38,264 bases of DNA from Bacteroidales bacterium (GCA_017549505.1 JAFYUS010000001.1:1-38264), one strand, 5' to 3'; counted from the stretch's first letter, positions 7,122 to 15,692 are shown. Numbers and translations are program-made. The notes: generated by a model not told the origin, from the letters alone.

Positions 7122-9119
7122 TTATTTCAGATAAGCATCTTCTACGACCTTGGCACTTCTTGCAATGAAGTCGCTGAGGTCTTTTCCTTTCAGCATGCCG
7201 TTGGCAAGCAGGGCCAGATCTGTAATCTGCTTCAGTATCTCGTTGTCACCGGCAAAAGCCTCAAGGTCGGCTTTATGCGCTGCTGCCGCAGTTTCCTTAG
7301 CCTCGGTCACTGTCCTCTTTACATCATCGGATGCATCTTCTGCAGCGTCAGGAATGATCTGTGCAGGAGCTACGTCTTCTGCCTTTGCCGAAAGGATGCG
7401 TGCAACAAGAGGATTCTCCATGTTGACTGTAATGTTGTACATTGCCGGCATCTCTCCATAGAAGTTCATACCTCCTCCCATTGCCGACATCTCACGGTAG
7501 CGGCGCATGAACTCGCTTTGTGTGATAAGGATAGGTGCAGCGTCGGCGCCAAGGTTGTCGGCCTGTACATAATACTGGTTCTCCTTAGGAAGTACTGCCT
7601 GGAAGATTACAGAAAGGTCTTCCTGTTCAGCTTCGGTAAGAACCGGCTTCTCCTTGTCTTCCTTAGGAATAAGGTTGTCTATGCTGTCAGAATCCACACG
7701 TGCAAATCTGGCATTCTCAACCTTGGTCTCAAGAAGATTCACAAAATGGCTGTCCAGCTGGCAGTCCATTACAAGCACGTCATATCCCTTTGATTTAGCT
7801 GCCTCAATGAATGTATACTGGCTCTCCACATCTGTAGCATAGAGGAATACGACCTTCTTATCCTTGTCTGTCTGGCCTTCCTCGATTGCCTTCTTATACT
7901 CCTCGATGCTGAAATACTTGCCTTCTGCATTCTTGAGAAGGCAGAACTTCATTGCCCTGTCGCAGAACTTCTCGTCTGAAAGCATTCCGTACTCGATGAA
8001 GAGCTTGAGGTTGTCCCATTTTTCCTCCAGCTGTTCACGCTCGTTTCTGAAGATCTCGTCCAGACGGTCCGCCACCTTCTTTGTGATGTAGGTTGAGATC
8101 TTCTTTACATTGGCATCGCTCTGCAGGTAACTTCTCGATACATTGAGAGGAATATCTGGAGAATCTATCACTCCGTGGAGGAGAGTGAGGAAATCCGGAA
8201 CAATGTTGTCTACTGAATCAGTCACGAACATCTGGTTGCAGTAAAGCTGGATCTTGTTGCGCGAGATCTCTACGTTGTTCTTGATCTTAGGGAAATAAAG
8301 GATACCTGTGAGGTTGAACGGATAGTCGACGTTGAGGTGGATGTGGAACAACGGTTCTTCTCCCATAGGATAAAGTGCTCTGTAGAACTCGTTATAATCC
8401 TCCTCCTTCAGGTCGGCAGGCTTGCGTGTCCAAAGCGGAGCTACGCTGTTGATGACCTTATCCTTGTCTGTATCGACATATTTTCCGTCCTTCCATTCCT
8501 GCTCCTTTCCGAAAATTACAGGTACCGGCATGAACTTGCAGTATTTGCCAAGGAGGCCTTCGATGCGCTTCTTTTCAGCATATTCCTTCTCATCGTCAGC
8601 TATGTAGAGGGTGATTACTGTACCTCTGTCCGACTTCTTGCATTCTGTCATCTCGTATTCCGGTGAACCGTCGCAAGACCATTTTACAGACTTTGCTCCG
8701 TCCTTCCATGAAAGGGTCTCGATGGTAACCTTATCTGCCACCATGAATGCAGAATAGAATCCCAGACCGAAGTGTCCGATTATGCTGCTCAGCTGATCCT
8801 TATACTTCTCAAGGAACTCTCCCGCGCTTGAGAATGCAATCTGGTTGATGTATTTCTCAACTTCCTCAGACGTCATTCCGATACCGTTGTCAATGACCTT
8901 CAGGGTCTTTTTCTTCTCGTCCAGTTCAATCCTGACTCCGAGTTCACCAAGCTCACCGCTGAATTCACCTGAAGCTGCAAGGGCCTTCATCTTCTGAGTG
9001 GCATCCACTGCATTAGCTACAAGTTCTCTGAGGAAGATCTCATGATCAGAATAAAGAAATTTCTTGATGACCGGGAATATGTTCTCGGTAGTAACTCCAA
9101 TTTTTCCTGTTGTTGCCAT
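7122..9119 (-). CDS. htpG: Molecular chaperone HtpG (Hsp90)
   Basis: The start is placed at the ATG at 9119 (MATTGKIGVTTENIFPVIKKFLYS, 665 residues); an in-frame ATG at 9143 would add eight residues not typical of the family. The N-terminal GHKL ATPase domain shows EIFLRELVANAVDATQKM, DNGIGMTSEEV, and the lid and glycine-rich segments AFSSAGEFLEKY and IGHFGLGFYSAFMVA. The middle domain has the expected LYFPKIKNNVEISRNKIQLYCNQMFVTD and the ISRSYLQ-like NVSRSYLQSD. HtpG is a dimeric cytosolic chaperone that acts on near-native clients under stress. No CIRCE inverted repeat was found upstream; instead a GC-rich perfect hairpin lies at 9143-9172. The 3' end meets folE with no intergenic base. Confidence 0.96.
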   Translation of the reverse strand: MATTGKIGVTTENIFPVIKKFLYSDHEIFLRELVANAVDATQKMKALAASGEFSGELGELGVRIELDEKKKTLKVIDNGIGMTSEEVEKYINQIAFSSAGEFLEKYKDQLSSIIGHFGLGFYSAFMVADKVTIETLSWKDGAKSVKWSCDGSPEYEMTECKKSDRGTVITLYIADDEKEYAEKKRIEGLLGKYCKFMPVPVIFGKEQEWKDGKYVDTDKDKVINSVAPLWTRKPADLKEEDYNEFYRALYPMGEEPLFHIHLNVDYPFNLTGILYFPKIKNNVEISRNKIQLYCNQMFVTDSVDNIVPDFLTLLHGVIDSPDIPLNVSRSYLQSDANVKKISTYITKKVADRLDEIFRNEREQLEEKWDNLKLFIEYGMLSDEKFCDRAMKFCLLKNAEGKYFSIEEYKKAIEEGQTDKDKKVVFLYATDVESQYTFIEAAKSKGYDVLVMDCQLDSHFVNLLETKVENARFARVDSDSIDNLIPKEDKEKPVLTEAEQEDLSVIFQAVLPKENQYYVQADNLGADAAPILITQSEFMRRYREMSAMGGGMNFYGEMPAMYNITVNMENPLVARILSAKAEDVAPAQIIPDAAEDASDDVKRTVTEAKETAAAAHKADLEAFAGDNEILKQITDLALLANGMLKGKDLSDFIARSAKVVEDAYLK

Positions 9120-9142
9120 ATTATTATGTATTTGATAAATCA

Positions 9143-9172
9143 ATAAGGTCGCCCCCGGGGGAGCGACCTTAT
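9143..9172 (-). terminator. GC-rich hairpin between the acyl-CoA synthetase and htpG
   Basis: ATAAGGTCGC (9143-9152) pairs with GCGACCTTAT (9163-9172), with a C/G-rich apex (CCCC and GGGG). A second perfect 9-bp hairpin, AAGACTGAC/GTCAGTCTT, lies at 9199-9221. The minus-strand 3' flank lacks a good T-run, so it could be a terminator for the synthetase gene or a leader structure of htpG only 24 bp before its start. Confidence 0.55.
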
Positions 9173-9229
9173 ATAGTCAAATTATGTTCCAATGCGGTAA
9201 GACTGACTAATTGTCAGTCTTGACTGACA

Positions 9230-10864
9230 CTATTTGTACATGAATCTCTTGATGCTCATCTTTGGAGTCTTCTCGAACGGCTGGTCCATGATCTCCACGA
9301 TATTGATCTTGCTGTATGCAGGCATTGACTTGTTAACTTCGAACATGAGGTTCTTCTTGAATTCCTCTACGTCTACTGCATCTGCCTTCATCTTGTCGCT
9401 GTCAGTAAATACCAGTGCAACAAGTCTTGCTCCTCTGTCTACAACTACCGATTCGATCACATATGGCTGGTTGTTTACAACAGCCTCCACTTCCTCAGGA
9501 TATATGTTCTGACCGTTTGCCGAAAGAATCATGTTCTTGCTGCGGCCCTTGATGAAGATGTTGCCCTTCTTGTCAAGGAGTCCGAGGTCACCTGTCCTCA
9601 TCCAGCCGTCAGCGGTAAATGCTGCCTGTGTTGCCTCTTCATTCTTGAAGTATCCGCTCATGATGTTCATACCGCGTGCCTGAATCTCGCCGACCTTGTT
9701 GTATGGATCTTCAGAATCAATACGTACCTCGATAGTATCGATCGCCTTACCGCACGACTTTGATGCGAAATCCCACCAGTCTTCATATGCCATGAGAGGC
9801 GCAGCCTCTGTCATACCGTATCCTACGGTGAACGGCAGCTTGAATTTCTTGAACCATGTCTCGACCTCAGGGTTAAGCGCAGCTCCACCCATGACGATTT
9901 CACGGACATTTCCACCGAATGCATTCATAAGAGAAGTGCGTACTTTTTTGAAGATGATCTGGTTAAGACCAGGAATGGCGCAGATGACCTTCATGATAGG
10001 CTTGTTGACGATAGGAGCGACCTTGCTCTTGAAGATCTTCTCCATTACAAGAGGAACAGTGATTACCAGATATGGCTTCACTTCTGCCATTGCTCCCAGA
10101 AGAAGAGCAGGTGTCGGAGTCTTTCCGAGATAATAGACGGCTGCACATCCGCAGAGAGGGTAGATGAGCTCGAACATCATTCCGTACATGTGTGCCATAG
10201 GAAGCATCGAAACGATCTTGTCTCCCGGGTATGATGGCAGTCTCTTCTGACCGAATGTCACATTGGCAGAGATGCACTCATAGCGGAGCATCACGCCCTT
10301 AGGTGCGCTGGTTGTTCCGGAAGTATAATTGATGATGGCAAGATCCTTGGCGTTGTCTGTAGGATATGAAATATCAGCTGAAGTATATCCGTTCGGATAC
10401 TTCTTCTCGAAGAGTTCCTGAAGGTTGTCGTTGGCCTTGCTGATCTTCTCGTCTGCAGCGTAAAGCAACTTGAAGTCTGCGGTCGATACCACAGCCTTGA
10501 CCTGAGGCATCTTCTCGATGTCCAGTTTGCCCCAGATGTCGGTGTCTGTGAAAAGTACTGTGCTTTCCGAATGGTCCACAAGCGAATTTACGCTTTCCGG
10601 ATGGAAGTCTGCAAGAATAGGAACTACTACTGCCTCATATGTATTAGCTGAGAAGAATGCAATACCCCAACGTGCGGAGTTCTTTGCACAGAGTGCAACC
10701 TTGTCGCCTTTCTTGAGTCCGATCGCTTCATAAAGTACATGAAGCTTTGCAATCTGTGTGGCAACTTCTCCGAATGTAAATGTTTCTCCACGATAGTTTC
10801 CAAGAGCCGGGCGGTCCCAGTTTGAAGTCATCGCCTCTTGAAGTCTGGTAAAGTAATGTTTCAT
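9230..10864 (-). CDS. Long-chain fatty acid--CoA ligase (AMP-forming), paralog 2
   Basis: This 544-residue ANL-superfamily enzyme has an adenylation loop at residues 181-190 that reads TSGTTSAPKG, with Ser where Gly is usual. Other motifs are VGYGMTEAAPL (A5), MRTGDLGLLDKKGN and GRSKNMILSANGQNIYPEEVE (hinge), and the catalytic-lysine end PFEKTPKMSIKRFMYK at the very C-terminus. It is cytoplasmic by lack of a signal sequence. It differs from the 951 paralog in length and N-terminus and is closer in its ending (PFEKT...K.I+RF.YK) to the paralog at 15693. It is transcribed alone, from a -7 box at 10905 to 10898, divergently from the HAD phosphatase. Acyl chain preference cannot be determined. 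Confidence 0.87.
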   Translation of the reverse strand: MKHYFTRLQEAMTSNWDRPALGNYRGETFTFGEVATQIAKLHVLYEAIGLKKGDKVALCAKNSARWGIAFFSANTYEAVVVPILADFHPESVNSLVDHSESTVLFTDTDIWGKLDIEKMPQVKAVVSTADFKLLYAADEKISKANDNLQELFEKKYPNGYTSADISYPTDNAKDLAIINYTSGTTSAPKGVMLRYECISANVTFGQKRLPSYPGDKIVSMLPMAHMYGMMFELIYPLCGCAAVYYLGKTPTPALLLGAMAEVKPYLVITVPLVMEKIFKSKVAPIVNKPIMKVICAIPGLNQIIFKKVRTSLMNAFGGNVREIVMGGAALNPEVETWFKKFKLPFTVGYGMTEAAPLMAYEDWWDFASKSCGKAIDTIEVRIDSEDPYNKVGEIQARGMNIMSGYFKNEEATQAAFTADGWMRTGDLGLLDKKGNIFIKGRSKNMILSANGQNIYPEEVEAVVNNQPYVIESVVVDRGARLVALVFTDSDKMKADAVDVEEFKKNLMFEVNKSMPAYSKINIVEIMDQPFEKTPKMSIKRFMYK

Positions 10865-10897
10865 TTTTTTTTCAGTCAGATTTTAGTTTTTCTGTCG

Positions 10898-10905
10898 CAA
10901 AAGTA
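10898..10905 (-). promoter_or_regulatory. -7 box for acyl-CoA synthetase paralog 2
   Basis: On the minus strand TACTTTTG (10905 to 10898) fits TAnnTTTG, about 34 bp before the ATG at 10864. Confidence 0.5.
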
Positions 10906-10912
10906 GCCAAAA

Positions 10913-10945
10913 TTGTTCTCGCGCGTGTATAATTCATTATATTTG
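10913..10945 (+). promoter_or_regulatory. Promoter of the HAD phosphatase gene
   Basis: TATATTTG at 10938-10945 is a perfect -7 match, with TTG at 10913-10915 as -33 element (22-bp spacing). The leader would be about 45 nt. Confidence 0.55.
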
Positions 10946-10997
10946 TGGTGAAACGCAATTAAATGTGGCGTTTTTGGACCCTTTATAATATCTTTAT

Positions 10998-11831
10998 ATG
11001 AGAAAGAAACCGATCGTTGCCCTCATCTATGACTTTGACGGCACACTCTCTCCTGGAAACATGCAGGAATTTGGTTTTATCCAGGCTATAGGAAAGTCCC
11101 CGAAAGAGTTCTGGACAGAAAGTGATAACATCGCTTTGGGACAGGATGCCAGCAATATCCTCAGTTATATGAAACTGATGTTTGATGAAGCACGAAAGGC
11201 AGATATCAAGCTTCGTCGCGAAGATTTCAGAAGCTTCGGAGCTTCGGTCGAACTCTTCAAGGGCGTGACAGAATGGTTCTCTCTTATAAATGCATATGGA
11301 AAGGAAAGGGGAGTGAAGATCGAACATTACATCAATTCGTCAGGTCTGGCTGAAATGATTGAAGGTACGTCGATAGGTAAGGAGTTCAAACGTATATTTG
11401 CCTGTTCCTTCATATATAATGAAGACGGTGAGGCCGAATGGCCAGGTGTTGCTGTCGACTACACTGCAAAGACCCAATTTCTCTTCAAGATCAATAAAGG
11501 AATACTTAGTGTCAGAGATAACAAGAAGGTCAATGAAAGTCAGGCCGAAGACAACAAGCGCATTCCTTTCCCTCATATGATATATTTCGGCGATGGAGAG
11601 ACTGATGTGCCATGTATGAAGATTGTCAAGATGTTCGGAGGTAATTCTATAGCCGTATATAATCCTGATATCAAGAAGAAGGTAAATGTTGCCAAGAAAC
11701 TTCTCAGACAGCAGCGTGTCAATTTCATCACCCCGGCTGACTATACAAAAGAAAGTCGCACATACGAGGTCGTATGTGCGATAATAGATAAGATCAAAGC
11801 TGATTGGGTGCTTTCCGGCTTGAAGAAGTAG
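10998..11831 (+). CDS. HAD-superfamily phosphatase (phosphoserine phosphatase-like)
   Basis: The 277-residue protein has motif I YDFDGTLS with nucleophile Asp12 and general acid Asp14, a motif II serine in INSSG (about Ser114), and the metal site GDGETDVPCM with Asp199 and Asp203. A helical C1-type cap lies between motifs I and II (about residues 20-110). It is a soluble cytoplasmic enzyme without signal peptide. Bacteroidota carry this ~275-residue type widely; the substrate is not known, and a small phosphorylated metabolite is the default guess. Its stop is only 3 bp from that of purT on the opposite strand. A perfect 10-bp hairpin inside its 3' end probably serves to terminate purT. Confidence 0.85.
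   Translation: MRKKPIVALIYDFDGTLSPGNMQEFGFIQAIGKSPKEFWTESDNIALGQDASNILSYMKLMFDEARKADIKLRREDFRSFGASVELFKGVTEWFSLINAYGKERGVKIEHYINSSGLAEMIEGTSIGKEFKRIFACSFIYNEDGEAEWPGVAVDYTAKTQFLFKINKGILSVRDNKKVNESQAEDNKRIPFPHMIYFGDGETDVPCMKIVKMFGGNSIAVYNPDIKKKVNVAKKLLRQQRVNFITPADYTKESRTYEVVCAIIDKIKADWVLSGLKK
11757..11780 (-). terminator. Terminator-like hairpin for purT, inside the HAD coding sequence
   Basis: CGCACATACG (11757-11766) pairs perfectly with CGTATGTGCG (11771-11780) with a 4-nt loop. On the minus strand it is followed by ACTTTCTTTTG, a T-rich tail. It lies 55-78 bp beyond the purT stop, so an intrinsic terminator embedded in the facing gene is likely. Confidence 0.6.
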
Positions 11832-11834
11832 CTA

Positions 11835-13019
11835 CTAGTATACCTTTACTTCAAGTTTGGCATAAGCTCTTTCTGCCTTTGCGAGCGCCTCTTCTACCGT
11901 ATCAGCTGTCGCCAGGATTACTCCGACTCGGCGATGACCTGCTATTTCAGGTTTTCCAAAAAGGCGGATCTGAACACCTGGCTCCTCAAGTACTTTGTCA
12001 AGGTTACAGAATTCGTATTCCTTTGTATTGCCCTCTACAACGATTGCCTTTGATGCTGACGGACCATAGAACCTGATCTCAGGAACAGGCAGACCAAGGA
12101 TTGCGCGAGCATGGAGAGCGAACTCTGACATATCCTGCGATATCATTGTTACCATTCCTGTATCATGTGGTCTAGGGGAAACTTCGCTGAAGATGACATC
12201 TTCTCCCTTGATAAAGAGTTCTACGCCAAAGATTCCGTATCCTCCAAGAGCGTCAGTAATTGCTTTTGCAATTGCTTCTGCTTTCTGAATTGCAGTTGGG
12301 GACATCTGCTGTGGCTGCCATGACTCACGATAGTCTCCATCTACCTGGTGGTGTCCTACTGGTTTTACGAATGTTGTTCCTGCGCAGTGGCGGACTGTAA
12401 GGAGAGTGATTTCGTAATCGAACTTCACGAACCCTTCCACTATGACCTTTCCGCTGCCGGCACGGCCGCCTTCCTGCGAAATCTTCCATGCCTTGTCGAT
12501 ATCTTCTGCACTTTTGATGGTGCTCTGACCATGTCCTGATGAGCTCATTACCGGCTTGACGACGCATGGGATTCCTATCTCTGAAACAGCTGCGTCAAAT
12601 TCTTCGCGATTTTCTGCAAATCTATACGGTGATGTAGGAAGGCCAAGAGTTTCTGCTGCAAGTCTGCGAATACCTTCTCTGTTCATTGTAAGGCGAGTTG
12701 CCATTGCAGTCGGGACTACATTATAACCCTCTTCTTCAAGTTTTACAAGACGGTCGGTTGCAATCGCCTCAATCTCAGGAATAATATAATCGGGCTTCTC
12801 TTCCTTGATTATTGATTCCAAAGCCTCTCCGTCCAACATGGAGAGTACGTGACTCCTGTGAGCCACATGCATGGCTGGAGCGTTTGCGTATTTGTCGAGT
12901 GCAACGACCTCTACTCCATATCTCTGAAGTTCGAGTGCAACTTCCTTTCCAAGTTCGCCTGATCCGCAAAGGACAGCTTTCTTGCCTGATTTAGTGAATG
13001 TAGTACCGATTTTTGTCAT
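11835..13019 (-). CDS. purT: Formate-dependent phosphoribosylglycinamide formyltransferase (GAR transformylase 2)
   Basis: This 394-residue ATP-grasp enzyme makes formyl-GAR from GAR, formate and ATP, a step of purine synthesis that does not need 10-formyl-THF. The N-terminal domain has [20 protein letters not shown] and [15 protein letters not shown]; the ATP-grasp core has [44 protein letters not shown] and the magnesium/GAR site [15 protein letters not shown]; the C-terminal domain ends with [18 protein letters not shown]. Length and termini are canonical for PurT. It has its own -7 box (13053 to 13046), which immediately follows the terminator of the upstream ompA gene, so it is monocistronic. 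Confidence 0.96.
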   Translation of the reverse strand: MTKIGTTFTKSGKKAVLCGSGELGKEVALELQRYGVEVVALDKYANAPAMHVAHRSHVLSMLDGEALESIIKEEKPDYIIPEIEAIATDRLVKLEEEGYNVVPTAMATRLTMNREGIRRLAAETLGLPTSPYRFAENREEFDAAVSEIGIPCVVKPVMSSSGHGQSTIKSAEDIDKAWKISQEGGRAGSGKVIVEGFVKFDYEITLLTVRHCAGTTFVKPVGHHQVDGDYRESWQPQQMSPTAIQKAEAIAKAITDALGGYGIFGVELFIKGEDVIFSEVSPRPHDTGMVTMISQDMSEFALHARAILGLPVPEIRFYGPSASKAIVVEGNTKEYEFCNLDKVLEEPGVQIRLFGKPEIAGHRRVGVILATADTVEEALAKAERAYAKLEVKVY

Positions 13020-13045
13020 AGCAGTTCTTGTTATTTAACCGAAGA

Positions 13046-13053
13046 CAAAGATA
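13046..13053 (-). promoter_or_regulatory. -7 box for purT
   Basis: On the minus strand TATCTTTG (13053 to 13046) matches TAnnTTTG, about 27 bp before the ATG. It sits directly behind the T-tract of the ompA terminator. Confidence 0.5.
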
Positions 13054-13091
13054 ATAAAAAAAGAAGACGTCCCACATAGTGGAACGTCTTC
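13054..13091 (-). terminator. Rho-independent terminator of ompA paralog 1
   Basis: GAAGACGTCCCAC (13063-13075) pairs with GTGGAACGTCTTC (13079-13091) with one mismatch. The complement of the A-tract at 13054-13061 gives a T-run on the minus strand directly after the stem. Confidence 0.8.
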
Positions 13092-13111
13092 GGTATGTAT
13101 TTTTTCGAAGA

Positions 13112-14233
13112 TTACTCGAATGATACAACAACTGCTCTGTCGAATGCAGCCTGACCGTTCGCAGCCTTTACAACAGCGTTCTTGACAACGATGTTCTCAG
13201 TTGCGATACCCTTCTTCTGGAGGAGGTTGATCATGTACTCTGCACGCTTCTTGCTGAGGTACTCGTTACGCTTAGCATAACCAGTGTTGCTGTCAGCTGT
13301 ACCTGTTACTACAGTTGCCTTTCCGTTCTTCACGTAAGGAAGTACGTTTGCAAGGTAGAAGTCGAGGTGCTTGAGCTCCTTAGCGCTGAGCTCAGTCTTA
13401 CCGATCTCGAAGAAGAATGAAGCAGGAGCAACATCCTTAAGGCTGTTAGCGTTAGCAGCAGCGTCCTGAGCAGCCTGTGCGAGCTGAGCGTTCTTAGTCT
13501 CGAGAGCGTCGTTCTCCTTCTGGAGCTTAGCCTTGTCAGCAGCGAGAGCAGCGTTAGCAGCAGTAAGAGCGGCAGCAGCAGCTTCAGCAGCAGAGATCTT
13601 GTCGAGGTCAGCAGGGTTGTGGTACTCAGAAGCGCGAGTCCAGTCAGTTCTGCCAAGATTGAATGAAAGACCGAGGGCAGTGCTGATGAAACCTGCAGGT
13701 CCCTGACGCTTGTAAACTGTTCCACGAACGTCGAGAGTAAGGTCAACTCTCTCACCGAGACGGATTACGTTGAGGAGACCGGCACCAGCTGCGAGTTCCT
13801 TACCTGCGATTGGCTTGTCGATCATAAGACCAGCGTGTGCGTATGGAACGAAGTCCCAGATACGTGACTCCTTGTAACCTCCGATTGCGTTAGAGATGTT
13901 CCACATTGCGTCGCCATGGATGTAACCATACTTTGCGTCAACACCTGTGATACCGTTGTAACCAGCGCGGAGACCTACTGATGGAGTCACCCACTTTCCA
14001 ACGTTTACATCGATTGCATAACCTGTTGCCCACTCGCCACCATCATAGAAGAGGTTAAGACCTACTGGGTTAACGTTTACGAACCAGTTGTCCCAAAGAC
14101 CGTTTGTAAGGTAAGGGTGACGGATTGTGTTACCCTCAGCGTCCTTGTTCTCCTGTGCGTTCACAGCAGGAGCAGCAACCATTGAAACAACAGCGAGAGC
14201 CATAGCTCCCAAGAAGAATTTAACTGTTTTCAT
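13112..14233 (-). CDS. OmpA-family outer-membrane porin, paralog 1
   Basis: The 373-residue precursor has a signal peptide (cleavage after VNAQ or VNA, about residue 26-27), an N-terminal beta-barrel of about 200 residues starting with the conserved NGLWDNWFVNVNPVGLNLF, an alanine-rich coiled-coil linker with heptads (ISAAEAAAAALTAANAAL... about residues 213-265), and a C-terminal OmpA peptidoglycan-binding domain (FFFEIGKTELSAKELKHLDF; GTADSNTGYAKRNEYLSKKRAEYM). This domain architecture and the tandem arrangement with a second copy parallel the OmpA-like pair Pgm6/Pgm7 of Porphyromonas gingivalis, which forms heterotrimers. The role is cell-envelope integrity and a diffusion pore. Strong terminator, perfect -7 box and a 5'-terminal RNA stem-loop suggest high expression. 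Confidence 0.92.
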   Translation of the reverse strand: MKTVKFFLGAMALAVVSMVAAPAVNAQENKDAEGNTIRHPYLTNGLWDNWFVNVNPVGLNLFYDGGEWATGYAIDVNVGKWVTPSVGLRAGYNGITGVDAKYGYIHGDAMWNISNAIGGYKESRIWDFVPYAHAGLMIDKPIAGKELAAGAGLLNVIRLGERVDLTLDVRGTVYKRQGPAGFISTALGLSFNLGRTDWTRASEYHNPADLDKISAAEAAAAALTAANAALAADKAKLQKENDALETKNAQLAQAAQDAAANANSLKDVAPASFFFEIGKTELSAKELKHLDFYLANVLPYVKNGKATVVTGTADSNTGYAKRNEYLSKKRAEYMINLLQKKGIATENIVVKNAVVKAANGQAAFDRAVVVSFE

Positions 14234-14281
14234 AACTACTGATAATTAAACTTATTTTAGTAAAACTTAATTCCAAACACC

Positions 14282-14318
14282 TGTGTGCGCATAATGCGCA
14301 TACATAAATGCAAATATA
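14282..14318 (-). promoter_or_regulatory. Promoter and 5'-terminal mRNA stem-loop of ompA paralog 1
   Basis: The minus-strand -7 box TATATTTG spans 14318 to 14311, which puts the transcript start near 14304. TGTGTGCGC (14282-14290) and GCGCATACA (14296-14304) form a 9-bp stem (one G-U) with loop ATAAT, so the mRNA would begin with a stem-loop, similar in position to the stabilising 5' hairpin known for E. coli ompA mRNA. The remaining leader is ~45 nt. Confidence 0.55.
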
Positions 14319-14374
14319 GCACAAGTTTTTGAATATTTACTAATATTTCGTAAATTTTAGCTGCTTGAAAACCA

Positions 14375-14411
14375 AAAAAGCAGGCGTATAATACGTTTAC
14401 GCCTGCTTTTT
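14375..14411 (-). terminator. Rho-independent terminator of ompA paralog 2
   Basis: AAAAAGCAGGCGTA (14375-14388) pairs perfectly with TACGCCTGCTTTTT (14398-14411), a 14-bp stem with a 9-nt loop. T-runs occur on both sides, so it may work in both directions. Confidence 0.85.
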
Positions 14412-14429
14412 ACTGAATTTGGACCTATA

Positions 14430-15617
14430 CTAGTTGAAAGTAATTATGACAGCTCTGTCCATCTTAGGGTCTGAGGCAGCTTTGACGACTTCAGATTTCA
14501 CTGTGATGCGATTCTTGTCAAATCCATATTTTTCAGAAAGAAGGTTGACGATATATTTGCCTCTTGCTTCGCTCAGAAACTGATTCCTCTTTGCTGTTCC
14601 GGTGTTGCTGTCAGCTGATCCCATCACGATGATTTCTGCATTCGGATTCATGTTCACTTTTTCGATTATATGTCTTGCGTAAAAGTCAAGATGCTGAAGT
14701 TCAAGGTCTTCAAGTGTTGCTCTTCCTATCATGAAGTATACGGTCAAAGGCTGCATCTGCTCGTATGAAATCTCATAGACGGTTTCTTGTGCCTCCATTC
14801 CCTTGACAGTCTTCTTCAGCTCGCTGTTCTTCTTCATGAGATTCATGTTTTCGGCTTCAAGTGATGCGTTGGCTACCTCAAGTGCCGCAATCGCTGTTTC
14901 AAGTATCACGGTCTTTTCGGCATTTACAGCTTCAATTGCTCCGACGATGGTAGATGTACGTACAAAATTCGGCCATCCCAGGTCATATGCCACACCTGCT
15001 GTTACAGATGGTAGTACAACTGCCCCGGATGAATTATGGATGCTGCCGTTTACGACTGTAGCTCTCATGTCAATCATGACATCCAGCCTGTCGGTAAGTC
15101 TGAGGTTGTGGAGAAGGCCGGCACCCATTGCAAATTCGTTGTCGCTGAACTCCGATCCGTCTGTTCCGTATGAGCGGAAGAAACCGGTGTGGACATAAGG
15201 GATGAGATTCCAGAATCGTGTTTCCTTGTATCCGCTTATGGCATTGGAAGCATTCCATAGGAAATCACCATGAATGTACATGTATCCAAGTCTTTCGCTG
15301 TCAGCATCCTTGGCCGAGATGAAGTTCAGACCCTGATAGCCTGCTCTCATTCCGATTGAAGGAGTGAACCATTTACCGAAATTCACATCGAGAGACGGTC
15401 CGACTTTCACATCATATCCATCGTCAAGCAGCATGTTTATTCCGCCACCGAGCCCGATGAACCAGTTGTCTCCTAGTCCGTTGGTCTCATACGGGCCTCG
15501 AACTATGTTGCCGAATTCATCCCTGTTTCCGTTCTCCTGGGCGTTTGCATTGATTTGAGCTGCCATCATCAGGGCAGCAAGAGCAGAAGCTCCGTAAATA
15601 AAATAAAGACGTTTCAT
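14430..15617 (-). CDS. OmpA-family outer-membrane porin, paralog 2
   Basis: The start is placed at the ATG at 15617 (MKRLYFIYGASALAALMMAA..., 395 residues); a GTG two codons upstream is possible. After the signal peptide (cleavage near NANAQ), the barrel begins YETNGLGDNWFIGLGGGINML, matching paralog 1. A coiled-coil of about 60 residues (TAIAALEVANASLEAENMNL...) follows, then the OmpA domain (TVYFMIGRATLEDLELQHLDFY; GSADSNTGTAKRNQFLSEARGKY) ending FN. Compared with paralog 1 the sequence is clearly homologous but diverged, and the gene is separated by its own terminator, so the two can be regulated separately. The start codon itself lies in an 11-bp inverted repeat. Heteromer formation with paralog 1 is an inference from P. 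gingivalis Pgm6/Pgm7. Confidence 0.9.
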   Translation of the reverse strand: MKRLYFIYGASALAALMMAAQINANAQENGNRDEFGNIVRGPYETNGLGDNWFIGLGGGINMLLDDGYDVKVGPSLDVNFGKWFTPSIGMRAGYQGLNFISAKDADSERLGYMYIHGDFLWNASNAISGYKETRFWNLIPYVHTGFFRSYGTDGSEFSDNEFAMGAGLLHNLRLTDRLDVMIDMRATVVNGSIHNSSGAVVLPSVTAGVAYDLGWPNFVRTSTIVGAIEAVNAEKTVILETAIAALEVANASLEAENMNLMKKNSELKKTVKGMEAQETVYEISYEQMQPLTVYFMIGRATLEDLELQHLDFYARHIIEKVNMNPNAEIIVMGSADSNTGTAKRNQFLSEARGKYIVNLLSEKYGFDKNRITVKSEVVKAASDPKMDRAVIITFN

Positions 15618-15660
15618 AACCACTAATTTTATTGTGTATGAAACGTCCTATACAAATTTG
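15608..15660 (-). promoter_or_regulatory. 5' leader hairpin covering the start codon of ompA paralog 2, with putative -7 box
   Basis: TATGAAACGTC (15637-15647) is the exact reverse complement of GACGTTTCATA (15608-15618). In mRNA the downstream arm contains the ATG and codons 2-3, so the 11-bp stem would hide the initiation site. An imperfect -7 box, CAAATTTG at 15660 to 15653, would start transcription near 15646, at the beginning of the upstream arm. Confidence 0.5.
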
Positions 15661-15692
15661 GTGTAAAAACCTGTTTTTGGAAAGAAAAAGTT

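Noticed and set aside
9120-9229. CIRCE/HrcA operator upstream of htpG
   Set aside because: The TTAGCACTC-N9-GAGTGCTAA pattern is absent; the hairpins there have other sequences.
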